Below, piece by piece: positions 26,801 to 35,151 of a DNA stretch of 64,000 nucleotides. Source of the DNA: JADJYF01 sp965278995 (GTDB lineage: Bacteria > Pseudomonadota > Gammaproteobacteria > Ga0077536); NCBI GenBank assembly GCA_965278995.1, contig OZ257136.1, positions 3,410,001 to 3,474,000 of the forward strand. The letters run 5' to 3'. A program made the position numbers and the translations under genes. The stretch's first letter is position 1. Every line of letters begins with the position of its first letter. The notes under the pieces were generated by a model that did not search any database, was not told the origin of the DNA, and saw only the letters and a list, made by a program, of their open reading frames with translations.

Positions 26801-29800
26801 GTAGTAGAACGTCGTCACGCCGTTGAAAAATTCATCGATGCTGCCGGGGGTGCCGATACCGTCACCCGCGGTGCCGCCGACCAGGCTGTTGGTCTGGTCG
26901 AGGATCGCGCCAAAATCGCTGTCGCCGATGAGATGGCCGACATTCAGCCCGAGGAAAGTCACTGCGCCCGCTCCGCTCTGAAACAGCGGACTCAGCACCA
27001 GCGCATTGCCGCTGCTCAGTGTCATCACGCCGCCACTGCCGATGGCATGACCGCTGGCGCCGCCCACCAGGCTGTTGAGGCCGCCGACCAGAGCGGAGAG
27101 ACCCGTATCCGAACGCACCACGGAGACTGCGCCGGCATTCGGTAAGGTACCACCGGCGTCCCAGGACGAGCTGACAACAACGTAATAATCAAACGACGTC
27201 CCAACATTGTCGACCACGGCAATGCCGTCCACACCGACCTGATCGCTGGGATTGCCGATCAGGCTGTTGCCACTGCTGACGACGCCGATGGGTCCCGTAC
27301 CCGCGGCATCGAGAAACGTCACGGCGCCGGCGTTACTGTGGAAACCGGGGATCTTCAGAATGGCATTGCCGGTATCGCCGAGACTGAAAATGCCGTGCAG
27401 CGCATCGGGCTGCGACGAACTCAACAAAGCATCGATGACGTCGCCGCCGACGCCGTCGCCACCGAAACCGCCGACCAAGCTGTTGGCTGCGGAGACCACG
27501 CCGTTCAGCGCGTTGCCCGGAATGAACCAGGTGATAGCGCCCCTATCGAACACGCCGGCATCGTCCCACAGCGTGCTGAACACGCCATAATTCGAACCGA
27601 AGGCGTAGTCGATGCCGTCGACGCCGACCTGGTCGTTCTGTGAATCGCCAACCAGGCTGTTGGCGCTCGACAGCGCGCCGGCGAAAATCACCCCGGTGCC
27701 CGAGAACTGCCCGTTCGAGGCATCGAACAGCGTGACTGCGCCAGCGTTGTCCTGGCCAAGCGAAGGCCCCCACGTCGGGCTGAACACGGCCCATACCGAC
27801 CCGGCAATTTCTTCGATACCGCCGCTGCCGACATCATCGGTCGTCAGCGTGCCGACGAAGCTGTTGCCGGCGCCGACCAGGCCGGTAGGTGCAGCGAGCG
27901 GATTGATGAAGGTCACCGCACCGCGTCCGCCGTTCGCACTGCGCTGCACGTAATGGCTGCCGTTGTTGAGATCGACCAGGTCCTCCGAACTCAACGCGTC
28001 GGACGCATTCGCACCAATCAGACTGTTTATCGTCGTCACCTGGCCGATGACGCCGGTACTGCGGCTGCCAAAGGTCAGCGCGCCGGCACCACCGCCGAAG
28101 TTCGCGCTGCGCACGACATAGGTATTGCCGAAGGTCAGTTCGACATTGGTCGCGCCAACGTCGTCGCCACTGATGATGCCGACCAGACTGTTCGCGATCC
28201 CGACCTGGCCGACAGGTGCCGCGGTCGGATTGATAAAGGTCACTGCACCGAGTCCGCCATGTGAGCTTCGCAACAGGTAGTTGCTGAAGTTGTTCAGGTC
28301 GATCAGTGCATTGAAACCGACGTTATCGGTCGTATTCGCGCCGACCAGACTGTTGGCGCTCGTCACCTGGCCGATGAGGCCGGACGTACGGCTGGCGAAC
28401 GTGACGGCGCCAAGACCACCGCCGAAGCCCGAGCTTCGTACCGCGTAGGTGTTGCCGTAAGTCAAATCGACGCCGTCGCTGCCGATATTATCGGTGCTGC
28501 TCACACCAACCAGACTGTTCGCCGCGCCGACGAAGTCAGTCGGTGGCGCTGTCGGATCGATGAACGTCACCGCGCCAAGTCCGCCATGCGGGCTCTGCAA
28601 CAGGTATTTGCTACCGATGCCCAGATCGATCAGATCGTTGAAGCTGACATTATCGGTCGTGTTGACCCCGACCAGACTATTGAGGTTCGACACCTGACCA
28701 GTTCTACCCGTAGAGCGGCTCGCGAACGTCAACGCGCCGCGTCCGGCGCCGAAAGCAGCGCTGCGCACCACATAGGTGTTGCCATAGGTCAGCTCAATGT
28801 CGGTGCCTCCGATATCGTCGCCCGGATTGACGCCGACGAGGCTGTTGCCGGACGTGACGGCGCCTAACGGCAGCGCCGCGGCATTGAAGAACGTAACGGC
28901 GCCGAGCGTGCCGTGGGTGCTCCGCTGCAGCCAGTTGCCGGCACCGAGATTGATCAGACTGTTCTGGCTCAAACGGTCGCCGACGTTCACGCCAAGCAGA
29001 CTGTTCAAGGATGAGACCTGTCCTTTGAAGCTGCTGAGCGACACCACGGAGAGCGCGCCGCGGGTGCCGTTGAACTCGGGGCTGCGGATGACCGCGCGAG
29101 TCGAGTCGAGCAGTGTCACGCCGAAATTGCCGCCGAAAAACGTATTGCCGAACTGATCGCTGCCAATCTTGTCGCCAGCATTGGCGCCGACCACACTGTT
29201 GGTGTCGTCGACCACACCGCTCGTCCCGTTGACTCGATCAAAAGGCGTCAGCGCACCGCGACTGCTGTTCCACAACGGGCTGCGCAACAGGCTCAACGTG
29301 CCGAGACTCTGCAGCGAATTCGAGTTGCCGATACGATCGCCGGCGTGGTCGCCGGTCAGTGTGCTGAGCAAAGCGCCATCGCTGGCACGGAACAGATAGA
29401 CGGCGCCCGCATCCGCGCCGCCGAAATCATCGAGGTCGTCATAGACGATGAATTTTGCCGGCGTGCTGAAATTGCCGTCCTCGTACAGGAAATCGAGACC
29501 GTTGCCGAAGTTATTGCCCGTCCCCGGATTGGGGTCGAGCAGTGAAATCGGCGCGCCGGTCAGAGTCTCCGACGTGAAGCGAACGTTCTTCGGATCGAGC
29601 AGCAGGCTGCCGACCTGCCCTGCAGGTGCAGTGACGTCGACGACGCCATTGAAGCCCAGCGCGTCCTTGCCCGAGACTTCGACGGTACCGCCGTTACCGC
29701 TTTGCGCGCCGCCATGCGCGGAAATGGTTCCGGCGTAGCGCATCGTGCCGTCGGCCCATAAGGCGACCGAGCCGCCGTTGCCGGAACTCAGTGCGTCGGC

Positions 29801-31153
29801 TTTGATGACGCTGGAACCGTTGACTTCGGTCGTGTCCGCTGTCGGCAGATTCTCGCCGCCCTGGAAACCACCACCGACACGCACCGTACCACCGCCAGCA
29901 ACGCCGCTGGCGTCGATGGTCGCTGCCGCCAGCCGCGTGCTGTCGCCGAATACATGCACCGTGCCGCCAACCGCTCCGGTGGCTTGGACAAGACCGGAGG
30001 TATAGATATTCTTGCCGCCATCGACGACCACGGTACCGCCATGGCCAGCGACACCGGAGGCATCCATATGCGATGCACTGGTAGCCAGGATCTGATCGTC
30101 TGCCTTGACCTCGATACGGCCGCCGTCGACGCTGCCGCGCGCCGACAATGCACCACTCGCCAGGACCCGTGCGGCCTCGACAGTAACGGTTCCGCCGCTC
30201 GCGCCATCGGCGCGAACAGCACCCATCTGATAGACGCGGCCACCCTCCGCGGTGCCACCTGCCGTGATCTCGATGTCGCCACCGGCGCCGGCACCTGAGG
30301 CGCTCGTGATACTGCTTTCGTCGAGGACAACTTTGCTACGGGCCGCCAGTACGATATGGCCAGCGGCATCGAGACTCAGCGAATCGGCATTGATCTCGCC
30401 GGAATGCCGGATGGTGCCGGCGAGTACGTTGATCGAACCGCCGTCGGCCAACAGTTTACCGAGATTGATGACTTCGTTTGTCGGGGCCTGGACCTCGAAA
30501 GTAATATCCGGATGATCGAGGCTCGCAATCGTGATCGAATGCCCCGCGGCCAGGATCAGTTCACCGCCGGCACTTTCGATGAGTCCGCTGTTCGCACCGC
30601 CGCCGTCCGGTGAATTCTCGATGGTCGGCGCGATCAGCACGATTTCGCCGCCTGGCCCAGTCTTGATGTAGCCGTGATTGATCAGTGGGCCACTTGCCGC
30701 GTCGCCTTCGAAATGCAGTCGGCCTGCAAGAAAATCGGCATCCGACATCTGCAGCGTCGACATCACCAGACCAGCCGTATCGACTGACGCGTCGCGGCCA
30801 ATCAGAATGCCGCTGGGGTTGATCAGAAAGACCTGCCCGTTGGAAACGAGGTTGCCGAAGATCTCCGAGGAATTCTGTGTTGTCACGCGATTCAGCACGG
30901 CGCTTGCGGCGTCCTGCTGGATGAAGCGCGTGGTCTCGCCGGCGCCAATATCGAAAGACTGCCAGTTCAGGATCGCGCTCGGCGAATTCGTGATCTCGAG
31001 CGTCTGCGGATTCGGTGTGACAAAACTCGCGGCGCCGGCCGCGACCTGCGCGCCTTGCGGATTAGCGCTGGCAGCGCCGGCTGCGAGCAGGCCGAGCAGA
31101 AAATAAACCGATTGTCCGCCACGCCGGCGGACGAGCATCAATTTACCGTACAT
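23837..31153 (-). CDS. TpsA exoprotein: filamentous-haemagglutinin-type adhesin with FG-GAP-like repeats
   Basis: A 2438-residue two-partner secretion exoprotein. A signal peptide (residues 1-31) leads into a TPS domain (about 45-250) with FLINPSGILIGRDASVDT. A right-handed beta-helix region follows (about 250-520; repeated GG.V.V patterns), with the family's LLLDPKN motif near 522. From about residue 575 to 2105, 25 copies of N-S-L-V-G plus D-x-V/I-G repeats follow, with one diverged first copy. A beta-helical C-terminal part (to 2390) leads to an acidic tail. Cysteines occur only at the end: THCEFC and the penultimate residue. GGAG is seven bases before the ATG. TpsB and FecR-domain genes are directly upstream, overlapping. 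Surface adhesion is inferred. Confidence 0.9.
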   Translation of the reverse strand: MYGKLMLVRRRGGQSVYFLLGLLAAGAASANPQGAQVAAGAASFVTPNPQTLEITNSPSAILNWQSFDIGAGETTRFIQQDAASAVLNRVTTQNSSEIFGNLVSNGQVFLINPSGILIGRDASVDTAGLVMSTLQMSDADFLAGRLHFEGDAASGPLINHGYIKTGPGGEIVLIAPTIENSPDGGGANSGLIESAGGELILAAGHSITIASLDHPDITFEVQAPTNEVINLGKLLADGGSINVLAGTIRHSGEINADSLSLDAAGHIVLAARSKVVLDESSITSASGAGAGGDIEITAGGTAEGGRVYQMGAVRADGASGGTVTVEAARVLASGALSARGSVDGGRIEVKADDQILATSASHMDASGVAGHGGTVVVDGGKNIYTSGLVQATGAVGGTVHVFGDSTRLAAATIDASGVAGGGTVRVGGGFQGGENLPTADTTEVNGSSVIKADALSSGNGGSVALWADGTMRYAGTISAHGGAQSGNGGTVEVSGKDALGFNGVVDVTAPAGQVGSLLLDPKNVRFTSETLTGAPISLLDPNPGTGNNFGNGLDFLYEDGNFSTPAKFIVYDDLDDFGGADAGAVYLFRASDGALLSTLTGDHAGDRIGNSNSLQSLGTLSLLRSPLWNSSRGALTPFDRVNGTSGVVDDTNSVVGANAGDKIGSDQFGNTFFGGNFGVTLLDSTRAVIRSPEFNGTRGALSVVSLSSFKGQVSSLNSLLGVNVGDRLSQNSLINLGAGNWLQRSTHGTLGAVTFFNAAALPLGAVTSGNSLVGVNPGDDIGGTDIELTYGNTYVVRSAAFGAGRGALTFASRSTGRTGQVSNLNSLVGVNTTDNVSFNDLIDLGIGSKYLLQSPHGGLGAVTFIDPTAPPTDFVGAANSLVGVSSTDNIGSDGVDLTYGNTYAVRSSGFGGGLGAVTFASRTSGLIGQVTSANSLVGANTTDNVGFNALIDLNNFSNYLLRSSHGGLGAVTFINPTAAPVGQVGIANSLVGIISGDDVGATNVELTFGNTYVVRSANFGGGAGALTFGSRSTGVIGQVTTINSLIGANASDALSSEDLVDLNNGSHYVQRSANGGRGAVTFINPLAAPTGLVGAGNSFVGTLTTDDVGSGGIEEIAGSVWAVFSPTWGPSLGQDNAGAVTLFDASNGQFSGTGVIFAGALSSANSLVGDSQNDQVGVDGIDYAFGSNYGVFSTLWDDAGVFDRGAITWFIPGNALNGVVSAANSLVGGFGGDGVGGDVIDALLSSSQPDALHGIFSLGDTGNAILKIPGFHSNAGAVTFLDAAGTGPIGVVSSGNSLIGNPSDQVGVDGIAVVDNVGTSFDYYVVVSSSWDAGGTLPNAGAVSVVRSDTGLSALVGGLNSLVGGASGHAIGSGGVMTLSSGNALVLSPLFQSGAGAVTFLGLNVGHLIGDSDFGAILDQTNSLVGGTAGDGIGTPGSIDEFFNGVTTFYYGVFSPSFDNTDALWLDAGAITFADSNSGVAGLVSSSNSLVGASADGDSIGLGKNYVVLSNHNIVLLNPQWNNDTGAATFVDIVNGIGMTGDISSSNSVVGSQTDDRVGSGGIVEFGNSRFAILSPEWANGGNTTAGAVTWGNIDTGVSGVLGLGNSLVGQSTADRIGDDSDDFESVTGNLWVLNTPRWSGNKSALTFFDISGTLPTGEVDASNSLVGSTSGDNLGSDGFDLVFAGSGIHVLVRSSLWDNGANTDAGAITAFLTSNPTSGVITAGNSLIGSHTDDAIGAGYRVFLNSSGNQLLVNASWNADRGAVTFWDPDNALTGVVDASNSLVGGTAGDLLGNWEVLEVAGGKYYVAAPDWSNDTGSVTFGSTSTGVVGLVTDQNSLVGSTSGDRIGETIHDLFYNDRLAVVSQTWNANRGAVTFINPLAPVIGQVSAGNSIVGASAGDRVGTSLTQLFGTANRGTVVLRTTTFNSNAGAVTVVDSDAPFIGVVSELNSLVGRPGDRVGLNGVSEQNNGAVLVRSAQWSDGTSSNFGAVTLMPATAGALTPVTGFVSALNSLVGSHTGDAIGSGSTTTSAGNLILSSTAWNGNRGAVTFMNINNAKTGVVSSQNSLVGELGGDFIGNGGTSSLGGDRFMVFSPNASVNGLANAGRLDIIDGAIAQDVDGNIDFGSDPGGELLISIGSLVNFLNSGGTLNVQATNDIIIGLGQSIVTSGGSLFLQAGRSIEIGADLILNGPGSKLSMIANDGGTDPQFRDSGDGNVTLKAGDGPLRVMATTLIVEAQNIVLEAGTMPGASVALVGLGTAELHAHGSGLISLTGGTAPGSLLTGASSQDIFANFLADPTTLTAPASFILGQNSLKLTADDIVLQGGGSDGAFAAVVSFGEFTVKAINIELLTGSAINADALLLGLGGVAELEYTHCEFCAVPFFGDPLADSSAQAGVYISGVFDVFSIIGGSILPRSNDKDGDGEDDDDEDDENLECN
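24880..29430 (-). repeat. array of about 26 FG-GAP-like protein repeats in TpsA
   Basis: Within the TpsA frame, a motif of 54 to 70 residues recurs: [A/S/G]-N-S-L-V-G, then D-x-[V/I]-G, a variable loop, a strand such as VVRSxxF or VLSPxW, and G-A-[V/I]-T-F. Twenty-five N-S-[LVIF]-[VLI]-G units were counted, plus one diverged first copy that reads GADAGAVYLF with GDHAGDRIG, closely like FG-GAP repeats of integrin-type propellers. Spacing varies, so most copies are old. Confidence 0.85.
27880..29000 (-). repeat. four tandem 327-bp repeat dyads inside TpsA
   Basis: Equivalent bases of the phrase coding GAVTF lie at 27912, 28239, 28566 and 28893, an exact 327-base period (109 codons). Each dyad joins one short repeat (type LxxSxHGGLGAVTF) and one longer repeat (type NTYVVRSxxFGxGxGALTF). 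The exact period and stronger similarity suggest recent duplication compared with the rest of the array. Confidence 0.8.
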
Positions 31154-32502
31154 TCGCTTGCTCCGTTGCCCAGCGGCTCGATGAGCTGATTGAGTGACTG
31201 CCCTATCTCGACCGCCTGAAGGATGGGATCTTCAGCCTGGAACGGCGGGATTTCGTCGAGCTGCGCCGCCTCGAAACCGGCAGCGCCGACAAAACCGGCA
31301 TCGCCTGGTTTCAAGGCCACCGTGTTCTGCGGCGTTTCGACCGCACATTCGCCAGCGTAACAGCTGACGTACAGGCCATCCTGTGGATTGGTCGACGAAT
31401 CCGCCGGAGGCGGCTCCGGAATATCGACATCCGCCGGCGCCGGGATCGTCGTGGTATCGATCGGGAGCTCCGGTACCGTCACTGGCTGCAAACCGGTGTT
31501 GGCAAGAAAGACGGTCTGACCAGCAGTGACGATGTTGTCATCAAGCGCAATCTGCCCGTCGACGACTTCCGCATACAGACCGCCACCGCCTGGCCCGGTG
31601 CCGCCGTCGGCCGCCGGGTTCTGGCAAATGCCTTCGCACAGCGCGTAATACTCCGTGCCACGTATGCCGATCGTCGCCACCGCCGTCCGCATCTGATAGC
31701 CACGCCCACCACGGTGGCCGATAAGCCCGCTGACTGCGCGTAAACCACCGCGCAACAGACTGAACACACCTTCGTCGCGTCTCGGCGCCTGTTCGTCGAA
31801 AACGAGTTTGTCGACTCTGAACTCGGTGTCCGGCAGCAGGGTGACGCGACTCTTGTCGCGGAATCCGATCACGGCATACGACCCGGCGCCGGTCACCAGC
31901 GTCTCGCCGTTATAGACTGGCCCACCGGCAGCCAGCTGACGCGCGCGGCCGCCGGGGGAACGCGCGACGACCTGACCTTTCACGAAACCGGTACGCCCTG
32001 CGGGAGACGGCCGATCTTTTGCCTCAGCCTGGCAATCGGCACCACATAGACGGGCATCGAATTCCGTGCCGCGGATCCCTATTGTCGCGACCGACGTGCG
32101 TAGCCGTACCGCGTTCGGATTGCGCTTGCTGACGAAACCGGTGACAGCCCGCAGCCCACCCTTGAACAACGAGAACAGGCCGCTTTCCTTGGTTTCCTCG
32201 ATCTTGAATTCGCGGATCTGAAAGATGGTGTCCGGGCGTAAGGTGATACGCGTGCCGTCGAGCAGTTTAAGCACAGCAATGCTGCGCGCACTGGTCGTCA
32301 GTACGTCGCCTTCGAAGAGCACCGAATCGCGGCCGACAATGCGCGGCGTGCCGCCGGTGGCATGGGCTGTCACGACGCCGCGTGCGGCAAGAACGGTGCC
32401 GGCCTGATCGGCCATGGCGAGCGACCCGGCCAGCCACAGCAGGGCCGCGAACGCCACGCGAACGGTGCGGCTCAGTAGCGGTACTGGATGTTCATATGCC
32501 AT
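31138..32502 (-). CDS. secreted protein with two FecR domains, encoded in the TPS operon
   Basis: A 454-residue protein with a signal peptide (about 1-32) and two tandem FecR-like domains. The first is at about 40-150 (LLDGTRITLRPDT, then VRLRTSVATIGIRGTEF), the second at about 165-290 (SRVTLLPDTEFRV, then MRTAVATIGIRGTEY). A Pro/Thr-rich linker and a Cys-containing C-terminal region (YAGECAVET, end ECTVN) follow. It has no sigma-regulator membrane helix, so it is not a classical anti-sigma FecR. The ATG lies inside the TpsB 3' end and the stop overlaps the TpsA start by 16 bases. A periplasmic or surface accessory role in exoprotein secretion is inferred. Confidence 0.85.
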   Translation of the reverse strand: MAYEHPVPLLSRTVRVAFAALLWLAGSLAMADQAGTVLAARGVVTAHATGGTPRIVGRDSVLFEGDVLTTSARSIAVLKLLDGTRITLRPDTIFQIREFKIEETKESGLFSLFKGGLRAVTGFVSKRNPNAVRLRTSVATIGIRGTEFDARLCGADCQAEAKDRPSPAGRTGFVKGQVVARSPGGRARQLAAGGPVYNGETLVTGAGSYAVIGFRDKSRVTLLPDTEFRVDKLVFDEQAPRRDEGVFSLLRGGLRAVSGLIGHRGGRGYQMRTAVATIGIRGTEYYALCEGICQNPAADGGTGPGGGGLYAEVVDGQIALDDNIVTAGQTVFLANTGLQPVTVPELPIDTTTIPAPADVDIPEPPPADSSTNPQDGLYVSCYAGECAVETPQNTVALKPGDAGFVGAAGFEAAQLDEIPPFQAEDPILQAVEIGQSLNQLIEPLGNGASECTVN

Positions 32503-34067
32503 TTGGAATTGCCTCGGTCTGCCGCTTCACCATCCGCACTGGCGAGTGGCTGCCCGTAGTCGAACGCAAACGTCAGCTGGTTGCGCCATTGCCAGCGCGC
32601 GCCAACACCGACGCTGGACATCGTATCGTTATGACGCTGGCCTGATAGCGGTTTTTCGAGCACTTTGTGACCGGCATCGAAAAAGGCGAGAAAACGGATG
32701 CCGTAGAGGCGGGCAACCGGCGGTGACCAGAGTTCCAGATTGAGCAGCAGGCCTTTGTCACCTGAAATCGTGCGCTCCTCGAAGCCGCGGATCGTGCGTT
32801 CGCCGCCGAAGCCGAGCTGCTCACCGGGGATCAGCGGTTCGTTGGTGTACTGGCCGGTCAGGCGGGTCACAGAGAGATAATCGCGTGGCAGGCGATAGGT
32901 GACCAGGGAACCGAAGCGGACGACTTTCCAGTCCGGGTCAGCCGGCGCGCGCAGTTTGCTGTAGTCGCGCTCGTTGTTGTGTCCGCCGAAGCTCATGTTC
33001 TGCGTGAAATCGAAATAAAAATCGAGACTCGTTGCGGCCCAGTTGTAGCCACCGTCATAGCGCAGCGAAACCGGCCGGCTGCGCACTTTGGTGCTGATAC
33101 CAGGCAGCGGCAGACCGGTGCCGGACGTCGCAATGCCGGTATCGAAGAGTCGATCCTGCAAGCCGGCGGAGAAGGTCTGGCGGTAGCGACCGACGCCGAG
33201 CAGCTGGCGCTTGAAAGCGACGCCGACGAATTCGCCGCCGCCGCTGACGTCGAAGAAGCCCTGCACATTGCCGACATCGACATCGGAACGGACGTAGAAG
33301 GCAGACAACCAGCCCCCCAGCGGATAGACCGGGACCTGATAGTAGGCCCCGTATTGCTGCACATCGTCAGCGTTATCGGGAGAGGTGGTAAACGACCCTG
33401 TCAGGACGTCGTCGTGGCCGGTGATATTGCTGTGCTGGCCGCCGACCGCCAGGCGCGAGCGGCCGGTATCCTTGTTGCCGATATTATTGGCGTTGGCAAA
33501 CAGGCTCCAGGGGCGTACATCGCGCACTTTGATAGCGGCGTCGAGTGCATCCGGGGTCTCTTTTGATTCCTTGAAGCCGAGCTTGATCTGCTTGCCTGGA
33601 TGCAGATTGGCGACGGCGAGTTCACGCGAGAGCTCACCGAGATCGGGCGGTGCACCGGACTTCAATCCCGGCAAGCTGCGTTTGACCGAGGCTTCCGTAA
33701 AATGCGTCTGACCGCTGACATTGATGTCCGCCAGAGTGAAGGTCACGACCTTCAACAGCAGCATCCCGCCGGCCATATCCTGGGGCGGTACAACCACGCG
33801 GTGGAATGAATAGCCTTGTTCACGAAACGCCGCTTCCAGCGTATCGGCGGCGGCCAGTACACCGTCGAGGCCGGCATACTCGCCTTTGAACGGTTCGAGT
33901 GCCGCGGCGGTGGCCGTGGCATCGAGCGGATTGTCGCCCTCAATCTGGAATGCGCTGACGGTAATCGTCATTTCGGGAGCCACGTCAGGGCCAGGCGCGG
34001 GCGCATCGTCACCGAGCGCGACCGCGGTCCACAGGGCGACCAACGCCAAAAGTGCCGTTTTCAGCAC
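32472..34067 (-). CDS. TpsB outer-membrane transporter (ShlB/FhaC/HecB family)
   Basis: A 531-residue Omp85-superfamily transporter. A signal peptide (about 1-20) is followed by a POTRA-type region (about 34-185; ISV-like strand ITVSAFQIEGDNPL, then FTLADINVSGQTHF) and a 16-strand-type beta barrel. The lid-lock motif is GERTIRGFEERTISGDKG (about 435-452), and the C-terminus ends in Y-R-Y. GTG 34067 has GGGAGG four bases upstream and directly opens the signal peptide; GTG 34088 is the alternative. It secretes the TpsA encoded two genes downstream. Confidence 0.92.
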   Translation of the reverse strand: MLKTALLALVALWTAVALGDDAPAPGPDVAPEMTITVSAFQIEGDNPLDATATAAALEPFKGEYAGLDGVLAAADTLEAAFREQGYSFHRVVVPPQDMAGGMLLLKVVTFTLADINVSGQTHFTEASVKRSLPGLKSGAPPDLGELSRELAVANLHPGKQIKLGFKESKETPDALDAAIKVRDVRPWSLFANANNIGNKDTGRSRLAVGGQHSNITGHDDVLTGSFTTSPDNADDVQQYGAYYQVPVYPLGGWLSAFYVRSDVDVGNVQGFFDVSGGGEFVGVAFKRQLLGVGRYRQTFSAGLQDRLFDTGIATSGTGLPLPGISTKVRSRPVSLRYDGGYNWAATSLDFYFDFTQNMSFGGHNNERDYSKLRAPADPDWKVVRFGSLVTYRLPRDYLSVTRLTGQYTNEPLIPGEQLGFGGERTIRGFEERTISGDKGLLLNLELWSPPVARLYGIRFLAFFDAGHKVLEKPLSGQRHNDTMSSVGVGARWQWRNQLTFAFDYGQPLASADGEAADRGNSKWHMNIQYRY

Positions 34068-34088
34068 CGATCCTCCCACACTGTTCAC

Positions 34089-34326
34089 TGACGGTCGAGC
34101 CAGCCTGACTATAAATTAATCAAGCTTGGTAGGAAAGCGCCTCATCTTTATAAATACGCTTGGATTTGTAACTTTCATTGATATTCGTCGAGGACGGCGT
34201 CAGTGGCGGCGTTTTCTGCAAATGCGAGCCACCTCTCACAATTGCCCGGCGACTGACCCGCCGCGGTACGCCACCCATTCAGATTACCTCGTATCATCGG
34301 TGACAACTTTCCGAGGAGAAATCGTC
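34089..34326. promoter_or_regulatory. AT-rich divergent promoter region (TPS operon / VPLPA-CTERM gene)
   Basis: This 238-base gap separates two divergent units. The part from 34110 to 34185 is strikingly AT-rich for this genome (for example TATAAATTAATCAAG and CTTTATAAATACG), as expected for promoters facing both ways. A CCGAGGAGAAATCGTC ribosome site precedes the rightward gene. No specific operator was recognised. Confidence 0.5.
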
Positions 34327-35019
34327 ATGACTGCCCATCACCCCGTCCGCCGCAGCGCTTGCGCTGCCGCGATGTTCTCACTCGGCCTGGGCATGGCCAA
34401 TGCGAGCGCTGCCGATGTCTACTCGCAGGATTTCGAGTCCGGCCTACTTGGCGCCGAATGGTCGGGTGCCGGAACGATCCAGGACAGCCAGGGCCTCGGC
34501 GCTTTCGGCTTTGGCGAGCTGCATTTGAAAAACGACGCGCAGTCTGCATCGCTGCTGAGTTTGTCCGGCCTCGCGGCGCATACCGAGGTCACGCTGAGCT
34601 TCTCGCTCGCGATGTGGGACAGCATTGACCTGGGTTCGGACTTTTTCATTGTCAACGCAGACGGTGATGCAGTTGTCAGCGAGACGTTCGGCAATTATTT
34701 CCCGGCCAGCGGCTCAGAAGGCCCGGGAACTGCCCTGACGCCGACCACCAATGGCAGCTTTACCGATCCGCAATATGGCTACAACCTGGGCTTCCGTGAC
34801 AGCGCGCGCGCGGTTTCCGTCACCTTCGGGCACACGGCCTCGAGCCTGGTCCTGAGTTTTCAGTTCCCGCTTTCACAGACCGCGCCTGACGAATCATTCG
34901 GCCTTGATAATATCCTTGTGAGCACCAACGCGAGCGCAGTCCCGCTGCCGGCGAGCCTGCCACTTTTCGGTCTCGGTGTTGCCGGCCTCGCCGCCCTCAG
35001 GGCGCGCAGGAAAGCCTAG
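34327..35019 (+). CDS. VPLPA-CTERM sorting-domain surface protein
   Basis: A 230-residue exported protein. It has a signal peptide (about 1-29, cleaving after NASA), a beta-rich domain with DFESG near the start, and a C-terminal tripartite sorting signal: VPLPASLPLFGLGVAGLAAL followed by basic RARRKA. Such signals direct exosortase/archaeosortase-like processing at the inner membrane. No exosortase is encoded in the window. A strong GAGGAG precedes the ATG; the in-frame ATG at 34126 is rejected because it has no ribosome site and adds an Arg-rich stretch. Confidence 0.9.
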   Translation: MTAHHPVRRSACAAAMFSLGLGMANASAADVYSQDFESGLLGAEWSGAGTIQDSQGLGAFGFGELHLKNDAQSASLLSLSGLAAHTEVTLSFSLAMWDSIDLGSDFFIVNADGDAVVSETFGNYFPASGSEGPGTALTPTTNGSFTDPQYGYNLGFRDSARAVSVTFGHTASSLVLSFQFPLSQTAPDESFGLDNILVSTNASAVPLPASLPLFGLGVAGLAALRARRKA

Positions 35020-35037
35020 ATACCACGACAGGGGTGA

Positions 35038-35063
35038 CGCGCGAGGCTTTCTTGGGTCGCGCG
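35038..35063 (+). terminator. possible hairpin after the VPLPA-CTERM gene
   Basis: CGCGCGA (35038-35044) pairs with TCGCGCG (35057-35063) around a 12-base loop, 18 bases after the stop codon. The position fits a terminator, but no T-run follows, so it would be at best a weak or Rho-assisted site. Confidence 0.3.
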
Positions 35064-35151
35064 CTCCACCACCGACATTTCACTCGCGCTCAAGCTTGGC
35101 CGCGCCGCGCCGTTATCCCAGAAAGTTACACGGAACGAAAGGTCAGCCAGC

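Noticed and set aside
24880..29430. CRISPR-like or non-coding tandem repeat array
   Set aside because: The units are long, variable, and keep one reading frame throughout a single large coding gene; they are protein repeats, not CRISPR.
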